Shown: positions 13,540 through 24,755 of the stretch, piece by piece | Position numbering within the stretch: the first letter of the stretch is position 1 | How the letters are laid out: every line of letters starts with the position of its first letter | Origin: Coturnix japonica | Lineage: Eukaryota; Chordata; Aves; Galliformes; Phasianidae | Direction of reading: 5' to 3' | Length of the DNA stretch: 64,000 nt | Assembly: GCF_001577835.2 (NCBI RefSeq) | Contig: NC_029516.1 | Span: 165,376,441 to 165,440,440, forward strand | Translations under genes and position numbers: made by a program | Notes under the pieces: model-generated | The model's input: the letters and a program-made list of their open reading frames with translations, nothing else | The model's database searches: none | What the model was told of the DNA's origin: nothing

Positions 13540-14655
13540 CTTCCTCAGGGCAACCTGAGGCTGTTACTTTTCCTACCACTATTATCTGGGAGAAACCTCA
13601 AGAGCAAAGGGATGGCTGCAAGAGCAGAGGCAGGGCTACACCAGCCCCATAGAAATGACATGCTTCATACCCACAGCTTTTATCAGATAGCAGATAGAGA
13701 GTTCCTGATCCTGCATCCTGGCCCACCAGTGGGCTCTGGCCGTATGACTCAGGGCTAAACAGCTCAGCTCTGGGCACATTTATAGCTCCATAAAAGACAA
13801 CAATACTAACAATTTACTAACTTCTGGTAAAGACTAACTTCTTGGGAATTGCTGGTACCTCTACATCAATGGGAAATAAATCTATCTGGATGCTTTGCTC
13901 CACTGCTTTCTGAGCACATGAAAGTGCCGCTGAAATTCCTAATTGCAAATTAGACTTCTGACAGGGGAAGGCAGAGCAGACGGATTGCAATAGCCTTAAA
14001 GTGCTTTTTTCTTCCCAATGGCAGAAGAGTTCATAATCCAGACAAATTAACTGATTGTAACAAACAGCATTAAGGCAGCGCTGCACGGTGTTATGTCTGG
14101 CAGCTGGTGGCCAGACACCAGAACATACTTACCCAATTAGCACAGTCCCCGGTGCCGGCCAAAATGCACATTAAGAACAACTGAGATGTGATCTGGGACA
14201 GTTTGTGATCCGCATGCAGCAGCTTTACAAGGTGGGCCAGTAAAGTGAGATTCTCAGTGGATGAGTTAGCTGGGGCTGTAATAAAGCCGAACCTGCTGGA
14301 AGCAGCCCAGGTTTAGCTGAGCTGTCTTTTCCCGGCTTTGTAACACTTGGAGGAGATTGTGGAGGCATTTTGTGATTAGTGATGCCCTTCTATGCTTTCA
14401 AATAATTGTTTCTTCACTGAATACCTCTCAGAATATTGTTAAGTTTTTTAGTCCTGTCACTGTAATAATTACACTCAATGTAATAATTATTCTCAGTACT
14501 TACAGTACCTTCCATCGGCACTGATGACAAGTTCCAAACATTAATGAGTTACAGGCTTAATTTTCAAACAAAGTTTCACTGACTCAATAGCTCTAAAAAT
14601 ATACAGTGTCATTTACCTGTGTTCTCCACCTACATGTTTAGGTACTTAATCCTAG
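13540..14655. other. Intergenic, no gene seen
   Basis: No recognisable gene or repeat. Two open frames of under 90 codons lack any family resemblance. Confidence 0.5.
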
Positions 14656-14930
14656 TCATAGAATCATAGAATGGGTTGGGTTGGAAGGGACCTCAAACAT
14701 CATCCAGTTCCACCCCGTGCCATGGGCTGGTTGCTGCACCCCAGCTCAGGCTGCCCAAGGCCCATCCAGCCTGACCTTGAGCACCTCCAGGAATGGGGCA
14801 CCACAGTTCTCTGGAGCTGTGACAGGGCCTAATCACCCCCTGAATAAAGAATTTCTTTATAACATCTAACTTAAATCTCCCATCTTTTAGTTTAAAATCA
14901 TTCCCTCTTGCCCTATCACTCTCTGCCCAA
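14656..14930 (-). mobile_element. CR1 LINE, 3' fragment
   Basis: Opens 'tcatagaatcatagaatgggttgggttggaagggacc' and continues through the reversed CR1 body to 'agtttaaaatcattccc'. Typical 5'-truncated copy. Confidence 0.9.
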
Positions 14931-17812
14931 GTGAAAAGTGATTTTCACTCATATCTGAAAAAGCAAGCAGTGGGGACATGCTGAACAGGTGGAAAGAGAT
15001 CACAGATCTCACGATGCTTTGTTGCGTGCCTTCACCAAGCCACCACATTTCATCTTCTGCCTCAGTGATGCGAGAGAAACACATTTTAAGCTGCTGTAGG
15101 ATAGGAGAGCTCCCTCGCTGACACACTGCCAGCACTGTGTCTGCAACAGAGAACCTGTGGGTCTAAGAGCAGCATTTTCTCTGATTGCTCATGGCTTGGA
15201 AAAGTGGGCTGTCTTGACTCTATAACTGTCAGAGGAACTGAGTGGCAACATCAGTAAATGCAGGCTTTCTTGTCACTTAAGACATTAGTTTAATTTTGTT
15301 CACAAGAGGAAAGCACCTTATTTTTGATGTACAGTCTCGCGATTCATTCTGACCTCTTTTGCAGCCCAGATATCCCTGAACTTACTTGAGCAATGTGACC
15401 CCACTGCCCAAAGAGCTGTTATTAATGAATTGCATTCTCACTGCAGTCATGAGGAAGCAGCATCAGATGCACGCCCTCTGCAGAGAGAAATGGAAATAGC
15501 TGTGGAGATCTTCATTTCTCTGATTTTTTCACTCTTTCTGCCTTATCTTCCCCTACCACCCCAAAACCTGGAACATTTCACATTGTCTGTGAAATCAAAA
15601 GCACTTTACCTGATTTTAGATGTCTGCATTACAGTAAGATGACTCATGCCCTAGAAATGCCTTCGACTTCAAAATTCCATTGACTAGAAAGAGAGCCTGG
15701 GCAGATCAGAGAGGAAAAAAAGAGAAAGAGAAAGAGAGATTTCTGCAGTGTACTTGGAGTTAGTTAGGTTAAAAAATACCCAGTGTGAAGTGAGAGAGGG
15801 GCCAGAGGGGCTGTAGCACTGTGCTGCAGATGCAGATGCAGCTGCAGACAGGAATGGACTGAAAATGAGACACATCACAGGCTTTGGGAGAACTCTCAAA
15901 GGAAACTCTTAGGAGTGCTCTGGTCAATTTGCATATTTTACTATCCTGAAATTAAGGAAAAAAGCCTTTGGTCAGTTTGCACATCACTGAAATTAAGTCC
16001 CTTTGGGGTTTGGCTTGGCTTCTCAGCTGTGTAAAAGAGAAAATCTGACAGCACTTTTAAAACAAAATATTTGGCCAAAATTGAAGCAGAGGGAGGGGAA
16101 GGTGAGGTCTGAGAGTTCCAGGTCTGCCATTTCAATGAGAAGGCTGCACTCAATCCCTTGCTAAAAATACCTCCGATAAAACCACAAAGTATTTGGGTTG
16201 TGGGGGTGGTTTTTGTTGTTTTTTATTTGTTCTGTTTTTTCTTTTTTTTTTTTAATGAGCAAACACAGATGAAAATATTTCAAGTCTGTTTCTAATTTAC
16301 CTTAGGAGCTAATTTTACTGCATTAGAAAACAATAGGTGATAAATAGCTTTCCAGAAACACAATAAGTTTAGTAAGGCCTGCCAGATGTTTGCCGCTGAC
16401 TAAACTCAAGAGCAATCAAGATAATGGGCAAAGTCTGTTTGATTCTGCCTCCATTTCACAGACCAACCATTTGGCGGGACTGAGCTGGACTGAGATGGAT
16501 GATTAAGTTATAATGGAAATATTCTCTGTTATTGTTGAAGCTGTTAAAGCCCAAATACTACCTTTAAGTGACTGAGGAGGGGGTGTGCCTTACTATGGCT
16601 CACCTCTCCTAGGATCTAGGTGAGGGCCTCCATGTTTTGTCCATAGTAGATTTTTCTTACTCTTTCCTGCTTGTCTGCTTCTACAGTGGCAAGTCTGCCA
16701 GTCCTGGGATAACAGTGATGTCTCATCAAGATTTGAGCATATTAACACAAGAGATTATGTTACTGCTTTACAAACCAGTGACCCCACGTTCAGTAGGGTG
16801 GTGGTGGCTCTACCCAGTGCACTACATGGGCTGGGCTTGGGCAATGCAATGCTGGGAGCTGGTTTCACACAGTCAGGTCTCTGCTGCTCTTTGTTGCTCT
16901 TTCATATGCAGAGGTCAATACTTTCATAGAGATTATCCTTTCAAATCAATGCTGGATGACTTATGCTCAGATCAGCTTACACAAAGCCTGAAGGTATTTG
17001 AAGCTGTAGGGGGAATGTATGCAGGCAGCAGATCCCATGCTGAAGTTTGGCCACTGGTTCGCATCCAGGTTCTGATAAAGCATCATGCAGACCCCTCAGT
17101 ATCTATCTACAGCACAACAGTGGATTTATAACACACAGTCACAGCCCATCCAGCAGCACAGGCTCATTGATCTCCACACAGACAGCTGGGACTGGCACTG
17201 CCCTGGTGCTGGGATCCCCAGATCAGAGCTCTCACAGTGCTGGCTTCTTCCTGAGGCAGAGCTCAACCTGGGCTCTGTGTGCTCACATTTGCTCACACAC
17301 TACTTGCAGCTCCTTCGCATGCTTTGTGATGTAGTGACTAAAGACAGAGCCGAGTATGTAAGCATGATTAACCTCGAGTGCTTGAACAGAATTGTTCACT
17401 TCAGCACAGCTACTTGTGTACTTGGAGTTAGAAACGTGCCAAAGTGCTTCACAGATAAGTTAATTGCCTTCAAATGCTCGCAACAAACAGAAGCAGAGAG
17501 ATGACAAAACCACAGCAGTATTGCAGAAAATGTCTCCTGGAACAGTAACAGCAAAACCCATCTGCAGGTGCACCTTTAGAGGACGCACTCAACATTTAGC
17601 TATGGGGACAGCTGACTTCTATAGAAGAACATGGTGGATTCAACAGCACAGTTAAGAACAGTTAACAGATCTACATATCTACAGATATGTAACTTTCCCA
17701 CAGAATAACTGAAATCTTATATTAAACATATACCAATGGTAAAATACTGAAAATTTAGGGAGGGGTTGTCATTGCTTCCCTCCACAAAAAAAAAAAAAAC
17801 ATGAATATGTCA
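14931..17812. other. Intergenic, no gene seen
   Basis: A 164-codon open frame at 16,637-17,131 (+) and two overlapping frames (17,047-17,504) show no domain or family I recognise. Frames of this length are expected by chance somewhere in 64 kb read six ways. A short A/G-rich run lies at 15,713-15,740 and a T-rich run at 16,217-16,254. Confidence 0.5.
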
Positions 17813-17828
17813 CATTTTATTTAGAAGG

Positions 17829-17880
17829 AAGAATGGTAGGGAGGTAGGGAGGTAGGGAGGTAGGGAGGTAGGGAGGTAGG
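17829..17880 (+). repeat. (GGTAGGGA)n, 8-bp period
   Basis: Six near-perfect 8-bp units at the left edge of the purine block, telomere-like in G content but not TTAGGG. Confidence 0.9.
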
Positions 17881-18268
17881 GAAGGAAGGAAGGAAGGAAG
17901 GAAGGAAGGAAGGAAGGAAGGAAGGAAGGAAGGAAGGAAGGAAGGAAGGAAAGAGAAGAGGAAGGGGGGAGGGAAAGGAAGGAAGGAAGGAAGGAAGGAA
18001 GGAAGGAAGGAAGGAAGGAAGAAGGAAGGAAGGAAGGAAGGAAGGAAGGAAGGAAGGAAGGAAGGAGGAAGGAAGGAAGGAAGGAAGGAAGGAAGGAAGG
18101 AAGAGAAGGAAGGAAAGGAAGGAAGGAAGGAAGGAAGGAAGGAAGGAAGGAAGGAAGGAAGGAAGAGAAGGAAGGAAGGAAGGAAGGAGAAAGAAGAATG
18201 AGTAGGAAAAAGAAAGGAGGAAAAGGAAGAAGGAAGGAAGGAGGAAGGAAGGAAGGAAGGAAGGAAGG
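17881..18268 (+). repeat. (GGAA)n tetranucleotide array
   Basis: About 390 bp of GGAA broken by occasional AGAG or GAGG interruptions. Long GGAA arrays are potential multi-site ETS-factor binding platforms. That is known for other genomes; activity here is not shown. Confidence 0.92.
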
Positions 18269-18473
18269 AGGAGGGAGGGAAGGGAGGGAGGGGAGGGAAG
18301 GGAGGGAGGGAGGGAGGGAGGGAGGGAGGGAGGGAGGGAGGGAAAAAGGGAAAAGGGAAAGGGAAAAAAAAGGGAAAAAGGGAAAAGGGAAAAGGGAAAA
18401 GGGAAAAGGGAAAAGGGAAAGTTGCAGGAGAAGGGGAAGGAGTAGGCATAAAGGAAGGGGAAGGATAAGATGG

Positions 18474-18538
18474 ATAGGATAGGATAGGATAGGATAGGAT
18501 AGGATAGGATAGGATAGGATAGGATAGGATAGGATAGG
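18474..18538 (+). repeat. (GGATA)n pentanucleotide array
   Basis: About 13 near-perfect copies of GGATA, right of the (GGGAAAA)n segment. Confidence 0.95.
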
Positions 18539-18904
18539 GGAGGTAAAATGCAAGGCAAAAGGCAAGGCAAAGCAAGGGAAAGGCAGGGCAAGGAGAGGTG
18601 AGGCAATAAAGGCAAGACAACCTGAGGTTAAAAAAAGAAAGGGAAGGCAAGGAAGGGCAAGGCGAGGCAAGGTGGAGTAAAGCAAGACAAAGTGAGGCAA
18701 GGCAAGGGAAAGTTAAGGTGAGGCAAGACAAGGCTTAGTGAGGTGAGGTAAGGTAAGAAAGGCAAGACAAGAAAAAGGAAGAAGGAAAAAAGGAAAATGG
18801 AAAATGGAAGAGAAAGAAAGAAAGAAAAAAATGAAGAAGAAAGGGGAAAAGGAAAGGAAAAAGGAAAGGAAACAAGGAAAACAGAACAAGGGCAGGCTGT
18901 CCGT

Positions 18905-19640
18905 GCAGCTCTAATGCCCCCTGCCGGCGCAGCGCATCCCGCAGCTCCCACCCCCCGCCCCGTCCCGCGGCTGTTTGGAAACGAGTAGAAACGTCCCCGC
19001 TCGGCTCAGGGCTGGTCCGCCCCGTGTCAGCTTCTGATTAATGCCACGAGTGATGGAGGCGGCGATTTGCCGCATTACTTGTTCTTGAAAAGTAACAAGC
19101 AAGGGCACGTTTGCCTTGTTGCTTCCTCCCCCCGTTCTGACAACCGCAAATCACCTCCGGAACGGATAGATTATGGGGGGGGGGGGAGGCAGGCAGGGTG
19201 GCTGAGAGGGGGAGACGTGCCGTGCAATGCACTGTGTGATTTGCAATGTAGATTTAGTCGTATCGATCACGGCTCACTCGAGGGGAGGGGGATCAGTTGG
19301 CAGGTCTCCGGCTTCGGATATTTCCAAAACGATTATACATTTTATTAATCAAGGTCAAAGTAACCTCATTTGGCCGGCATAAATGAAAACATAGGGCGTG
19401 CGTTAACTAAAAATCACTTCGGCGAGGAAAATTGAGATGCATTGACGCTCGGTGCCGAGCAGCAGTGTGCGGGTTCCGGCTGCCATCTACTGGGGAAAGC
19501 TGGTGTGGGAAAGGAAAAGAGGACGGGGCCCATCGGGGCCGGGTTATTACCCTCCCTCCATCCCCGAACTCGGGAAGCCCCCCAAGAATGGTTTTCTTCG
19601 GCTTCAAAAGCCCAGAGGATCTGCGTGGTAATCCATAATT
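18905..19640. promoter_or_regulatory. Intergenic GC/CpG-rich island, candidate regulatory element
   Basis: A repeat-poor stretch with many CpG dinucleotides, standing out from the AT-rich intergenic DNA. It contains a 14/14 CTCF core at 19,480-19,493 (-), a 12/14 CTCF-like core at 18,914-18,927 (-), a TCAAGGTCA nuclear-receptor half-site (19,349-19,357, ERR/NR5A type) and a 12-base G run at 19,175-19,186. No convincing open frame is present. It could be a boundary or enhancer, or the promoter of an unannotated non-coding RNA. Confidence 0.45.
19480..19493 (-). promoter_or_regulatory. CTCF core motif, perfect consensus match
   Basis: On the minus strand the 14 bases read CCAGTAGATGGCAG, matching every position of the CTCF core consensus CCASYAGRKGGCRS. 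Occupancy cannot be judged from sequence. Confidence 0.6.
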
Positions 19641-19860
19641 CGCTTTGCAGAGCTGGGGGCAGAGTTACCTCGGACAGAGAACTGAAGTAAGAATCAGAGC
19701 CTATTTAAGGTGCAATGTAAAAACTTATTTGCACTAAGTTCTCCATAAGCACTGAAGAGAAGGGATTTATGCAATGCAGGTGCAGCTCAGAACAAAAGCA
19801 TCTGGGGGAAAAGAAAAAGAAATCATCTTGAAATAGGATCTATTGCGTAGTGAGGCCAAA

Positions 19861-20012
19861 GAATCACTAATATTAGAGAATGATTTCAGTTGTAAGGAAC
19901 CTCAAAGCCCACCCAGCCCCAACCCCTGCCATGGGCTGGTTGCCCCCCACTCGCTCAGGCTGCCCAGAGCCCATCCAACCTGGCCTTGAGCACCTCCAGG
20001 GATGGGGCAGGA
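19861..20012 (-). mobile_element. CR1 LINE, short 3' fragment
   Basis: Reversed, diverged CR1 end: 'gatttcagttgtaaggaacctcaaag', 'ccatgggctggttgcc', 'ggccttgagcacctccaggga'. Confidence 0.85.
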
Positions 20013-20992
20013 TACTTTCCACAAACAAAAAGAAACCCTATTAGAAACCCTCACGTATCACACTTCAGTTCTTAGCATGAGCACTGCAGTCAGTGGGGGC
20101 CTTTCTATGTATTTCACAGGCTTTGGACAGGAGCCCAGCTGCCCTGCTTGACCTCTTCAAGCACCGCTCTCATTCCATGACACTCAACCTGTGTTTCAGT
20201 GGCTTTGTTTCTGCACAGCACCAGAACCAGAACTTATCGATTCATTCATCTAAATCCATCAGCCCTTTATAGCAAGCAGCCCCATTCAGGATGCAGACAA
20301 AGCACCACTGTGCATTATGGGCTAGGAAAACAACAGTTGATTTAGCAAATTCAGCGGTTTTCTATGAGCTGTAGTTCAGGTTTTCAGGCCCGTTCACTGT
20401 TCCTTTGATCTGCTACAAAGCAAAGCTTCCATGCAGTTTAAATTGATTTGTGTTGTATCAGATCCAGAGCACACCTATGTTCATTCCTCTCTCCCCCTCC
20501 ATCTCTCTCTAACCTGTCTCCCACGGCTGAGGATATATAGACAAACAATGGGACTTTATTGCTGGTTTCATTTCAGCGTTGGTTCATTTTAATAGGGCCA
20601 GTGGGAACTGGTCTACTTAATGAGAGAAGCTTTAAAACTTTTTGTAAATAGGTCTTATTCCAAGCTGTGAGGAAAAGGTAAAATCTATAAACCATTATGT
20701 ACCATCTTAATCTGAATGAAAAGTTAATCAAAATGGCCCAGGCTGATGAAAGAGGCAGAATATCTTACTTAGGTAATTTTGAGTGCGTTGTTTCCAATAC
20801 CTTTCCTGGTCTGCTCTCATTAACCTGCGCTTGCAAGCAGTGTTGTTTTGAAATACAAGACAGGACACCTCTATTCTCAAAACCTTGCAACAATATGTTG
20901 GCAGTCTTGAAAAACACCCTGGGACCTTTTTAGCATGAGGACATAATTTCAACCAACTCAAAGCTCTGAACTTGAAATAATGTGTATATACA
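20013..20992. other. Intergenic, no gene seen
   Basis: Unique-looking sequence. Frames of 78 and 91 codons overlap on opposite strands and are not recognised. Confidence 0.5.
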
Positions 20993-20993
20993 T

Positions 20994-21388
20994 ATAGAAT
21001 CATTGAATCATACCCAGGTTGGAAAAGACCTTGAAGATCATCAAGTCCAACCGCAGCCTAACCAGAACCCTATCTCTAAAAACCCTCTGCTAAATCATAT
21101 CCCTGAGTACCACATCCAAATGGCTCTTAAACACATCCAGGGATGGTGATTCAACCACCTCCCTGGGGAGCCTATTTGTCTCGCTCCAATTTGTAGGAGG
21201 GAGGCAAGGTTCTTTTGTGTATATACCCGGCGTGAGATTAAGAAGCAACGGTTCAAATGTTGGTCCAACCACACTATTCCAGTACCTAACTACCCTTTCT
21301 GTAAAGAAGTTCTTCCTAATATCCAACCTAAACTTGCCCTGGTGCAACTTGAGGCCATTTCCCCTCGTCCTGTCACTTGTCACTAGTG
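20994..21388 (-). mobile_element. CR1 LINE fragment with a nested insertion
   Basis: Reversed CR1: it opens 'atagaatcattgaatcat...ggttggaaaagacc' and ends near 'ccatttcccctcgtcctgtcac'. Between 'ggggagcctatt' and 'ctattccagtacc' the CR1 is interrupted by the 97-bp insertion at 21,177-21,273, which is therefore younger. The copy at 45,510-45,784 is the same subfamily without the insertion. Confidence 0.9.
21177..21273. mobile_element. 97-bp LTR-like insertion (TG...CA, 5-bp target duplication)
   Basis: The insert starts TGTCTCGCTCC and ends GGTCCAACCACA. It is bounded on both sides by CTATT (21,172-21,176 and 21,274-21,278), and removing it restores a continuous CR1. TG/CA ends plus a 5-bp duplication are the signature of LTR-element integration. 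A TATATA motif lies mid-element. Its TGTCTCGCTCCAATTT end is identical over 16 bp to the right-hand terminus of the 29,191-31,194 element. At 97 bp it is far shorter than usual avian LTRs, so it may be a solo LTR of a short family or a non-autonomous derivative. Orientation is uncertain. Confidence 0.75.
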
Positions 21389-21389
21389 A

Positions 21390-22224
21390 GACATATATTT
21401 AATACAAGAGAAAAAGTTTATGAAATGGTTCCCAAACTACTCTACTTCTTCAGCAACTGCTTGGGTTTTTTGTCAAATCAGAATAAAATAACAAACCCAG
21501 CAACTCAGCAACATCCTAAGCCTGTATTTGACAAACCTAGACATTCAGCTCTGTCCCAAAATACAATCAGTGAGCGCACCAGAGAAAGGTAAATCAGCAC
21601 CTGTCAGCTAATGAGGAAGGGTTATCATTAAGTTATCCTGGAGTCACAGTTCTTTCTTTTTCTATCAAAAAACACTCTTAAAAACTATCTCTAAATGCCT
21701 ATTTTAAAAGACTGCTGTTATAAAATATAACTTTCCATGCTGAAAATTCTCTTCAGGTTCTTCCTCCAAAAGCACATTCTTCAGTCTGAGAGCTGTGTTT
21801 GTGAATTCAGCAACATGGCCTCCCAGCCCGAGCATAAAGATGCAAGGGAACAAGTTTATTTACTGATTTCTGCTTCTCTCCCCAAATACTCCATTTGGAC
21901 CCTAATTTAGGGTCTGTATGTCGCATCCCCTGCTATGCAATGCACAGAGTGTGCTGGAAAACCTGCACCCCACAGTAAACTGACTGTGCTGTGGGATACC
22001 CCCATCCCTGCTCCTTCCACCAATACTGGTCACCAGGGTCCTTCTGCTGCACTGTTCCCCACACCACGCAGACAGCCCAGACTTCCATGCAATGATTCTG
22101 CGGTGGGTTAATATACCGTGATTTCTGTGCTTCAGTTCTGTTTGCTTTCACAATGGAAGAGAGGTGACTTTTCACTCAAAGGTGTGTAAAACACGAACAG
22201 GACACAAAGCTCAGAAACTCAGAT
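21390..22224. other. Intergenic, no gene seen
   Basis: No repeat or gene recognised. Confidence 0.5.
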
Positions 22225-22225
22225 G

Positions 22226-22672
22226 TATTAAAAGACACTGAGGCCCTGGAGTGTGTCCAGAGAAGGTCAGCAAAGCTGTGAAGGGTCTGGAGCACAAGTC
22301 TTAGGGGGAGAAGCTGTTGGAGGCAGGGTTTTTCAGCCTGGAGGAGACTCAGGGGAGACCTTATTGACCCCCATAACTGCCAGAAAGAAGGTTGTAGCAA
22401 GGTAGGAGTTGGCCTCCTCTCCCAAGTAACATCAATAAAATGAGAGGGAATGACCTCAGGTTGTACCAGGGGAGGTTCAGCTTGAATATCTTCTCCGAAA
22501 GAGTTGTGAAGCATTGGCACAGGCTGCCCAGGGAGGTGGTGGAGTCACCATCCCTGGAGGTGTTGTGGAGATGTGGCACTGAGGGACGTGGTGAGTGGGC
22601 ATGGTGAGAGTGGGCTGATGTTTGGACATGGTGATCTTAGAGGTCTCTTTCAACCTTAATGATTCTATGAAA
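22226..22672 (+). mobile_element. CR1 LINE, ~450-bp 3' fragment
   Basis: Plus-strand CR1, diverged at 5' ('gaggccctggagtgtgtccagagaagg') and clear at 3' ('cccagggaggtggtggagtcaccatccctggagg', 'ggtctctttcaacc', 'atgattctatga'). Confidence 0.9.
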
Positions 22673-22688
22673 ACGTTTAGTCTTTACT

Positions 22689-22893
22689 GAAGTTAATGAT
22701 AATAATAAAGTAATAGTAATAGTAATAGTCTCATGCGGGTTGGAAGGGACCTTAGAGATCATCGAGTCCAACTCCTGGGATTCGAGCCTCTGTGCTGCAG
22801 AGCAGCACTTCTACCACTTGCACCACAGGGGGGATTCAAACCCCAGGCCCTGGTGTTGCAAGGCGGCATTCCTACCACTGCGCCACCGGGGCA
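22689..22893 (-). mobile_element. Dimeric tRNA-derived SINE with CR1-type 3' tail
   Basis: Read on the minus strand from 22,893, two tRNA-like modules follow one another. Module 1 has an A-box-like segment at 22,865-22,885 (TGGCGCAGTGGTAGG...) and a B box at 22,832-22,842 (GGTTTGAATCC). Module 2 has an A-box-like segment at 22,805-22,825 (TGGTGCAAGTGGTAG...) and a B box at 22,778-22,788 (GGCTCGAATCC). Next comes a CR1 3' tail (22,736-22,775, 'TTGGACTCGATGATCTCTAAGG' type, shortened here) and a short ATT-rich microsatellite (22,689-22,730). tRNA heads with CR1 tails are a known SINE architecture in reptiles and birds, driven by CR1 reverse transcriptase. The module 2 anticodon-arm region resembles tRNA-Cys(GCA), tentatively. 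Confidence 0.75.
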
Positions 22894-24477
22894 CACAAGT
22901 ACTTACATAGGACTCAGGGCCTGCCATAGACTTCAGTGGGAAATCAAGTTTTCCAGAAGTTCAAAACTGAACAACCCAGTTAAGTTGTCTCAAAACGGGT
23001 TCATGGGATCCACGTCTCTGGAATGAATGGGACATTAAATATTCTTGGAGTGTTCGTGGGAAAATACTGTTTGTAATACTTTTAATTTCTTTTGCCTGCA
23101 TAGAAAGAAAACTATTATTCTTCCTATGTAACTAATTCAGGTGGAAGTACTGGCAATGTGGGCTGTGCTGTTAGAAAGCTCAAACAGAAAACATCCTCAG
23201 CACACCAAAGCAGATCCATGGTCCCCTTTGCTGTTGTTTCCTGTTACATTCAATACCAAACATGGATTCATCAGCCCCAAAGTGTCACAAAGTGTTTTGG
23301 AAGATGGGAAAGAGAGAAGAGTATCAGGCTGGAAATCACATGAGAGATGGAGAGTTGCAGGAAGGACACCTGGGCCTGCAATTCAGGAAGTTTTCTTTGT
23401 TATCTGCTCAGCCACAAGGAACAGGGATGAAAGTAGATGCCAGTTCCACCAACACACCCTCCCAAGAGGGATGTTAGTGCATTTAGGAGCAGATCTAGAG
23501 GTGGGTGTTTGCTTTGATATACCCTGGGCTCAAGCAGTGCTGTCAAGCTAAATAATCTAGAGGTGTAAAGAGAGGCAGAAACTATGGCCCCCAGAAATAT
23601 GACTGGTACCAATCACGTGTAGAACAAATGGTCACTGTGAGTTTGTACAAAGAGAGCTCATTTTGAATGAAATCTTTTTATAAGCACAGTAGTTGTGTCC
23701 TGCACATGTTACGCTTTTAGGAGCTTCCCTCAATTCCTTCACTTTCTTTAGCTCCCCATCTAATGCAATGAGATGGCTGCCTGTGTTTCCTACTTGCCTG
23801 GTGCTGTCAGGGACTGATTTAATAACCTTGATGCTCCAGCAATGTTGTTTCCTGTCAAAGCAACAATCGAATTCCAAAGCTCTCTCAGATTTGATTCACA
23901 GTGTTTACAAAACTTGTGGCTCTGTGACCTCTGCTTATCGTTGCAGATGTAAATAACTGGCTGTGTCCCTCTGCTCCTTTTCGTTTCCTTTACCCACCCA
24001 CTGTCTCTTTCTTCATCCATAAATTGTTTGTTCAGAGGGCCAGAGAGCAGCTTTCTGCTGTAACCAGCTGCATGCCTGTGTCTGAGCTGGTCACTGCTCT
24101 CCTATACAAGCTATACTCAGAACAGTAACAGCGAGTCAAAACTGAAATACCCTTCATGTGCCTCCCCATAAAATCATTATGTTTTGAGTTATCCGAGCAA
24201 ATGGGCAAAGCAGAGGTCCAGCAGTCCTACAGTTACATCCTCCTGTTCTGCTCTGGGCCGCTCTGTTTAGAAACAACATTGAGTGCTTTGCCAGCGTGAT
24301 GGCTGGAACTAAAGCTTTGACTTAACCACAGTTTTTAGCAACTTTGAATCCGATGTGCTTAAGGTTAATGGAGCCAAAAATTAATACAGTAAGAAAAGCA
24401 TAATCTGAAAATGTTACGCTGTAGTGTTGAAATAATCACCTTCTGTGAAGGCAAAAATCCATAACAATGCATAATCC
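22894..24477. other. Intergenic, no gene seen
   Basis: The longest frame is 136 codons (23,141-23,551, +), unrecognised and overlapped by other frames. No repeats were noted. Confidence 0.5.
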
Positions 24478-24755
24478 TTTCAGTATCTAAAGGGGGCTGT
24501 AAGAAAGAAGGGGACAGGCTCTTCAGCGGGGTCTATTGTGATAGGATAAGGGGATTTCAAACTATAACAGGGAAGATTTAGGTTAGATATAAGGAAGAAG
24601 TTCTTTACACTAAGGGTGGTGAGGCACTGGAATGGGCTGCCCAGAGAGGGGGTGGATTGCCCCATCCCTGGAGACAACCTGATCAAGCTGTAGGTGTCTC
24701 TGTTCATTGCAGAGGAGTTGGACTAGATGACAAAAACCTTTCAACAAATGAAAAC
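24478..24755 (+). mobile_element. CR1 LINE, 3' fragment
   Basis: Plus-strand CR1: 'gggggctgtaagaaagaagggg', 'gaagttctttacactaagggtggtgaggcactgg', 'gagttggactagatgac'. The terminal tail is degraded. Confidence 0.88.

Larger units (their letters stand above)
17820..18892 (+). repeat. ~1.07-kb purine-only satellite block
   Basis: Almost every plus-strand base here is A or G. In order the tract holds (GGTAGGGA)n, (GGAA)n with single-base slips, (GGGA)n, (GGGAAAA)n, (GGATA)n, and then a degenerate AGGCAAG/AGGTGAGG-like zone and more GGAA/AAAG. The three long minus-strand open frames across it (264-304 codons of Pro/Ser/Phe/Leu) are artefacts of the repeat. Confidence 0.95.

Noticed and set aside
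16637-17131. 164-codon plus-strand open frame in intergenic DNA
   Set aside because: No domain, splice pattern or family resemblance. A frame of this length is expected by chance in a window this size.
17810-18731. Three overlapping minus-strand open frames of 264-304 codons
   Set aside because: They are Pro/Ser/Phe/Leu-only translations of the purine satellite block. All three frames are open at once, which marks them as repeat artefacts.
22778-22893. The tRNA-like modules as two real tRNA genes
   Set aside because: Neither gives a full acceptor stem by eye. They are fused to each other and to a CR1 tail, which marks a SINE rather than functional tRNAs.
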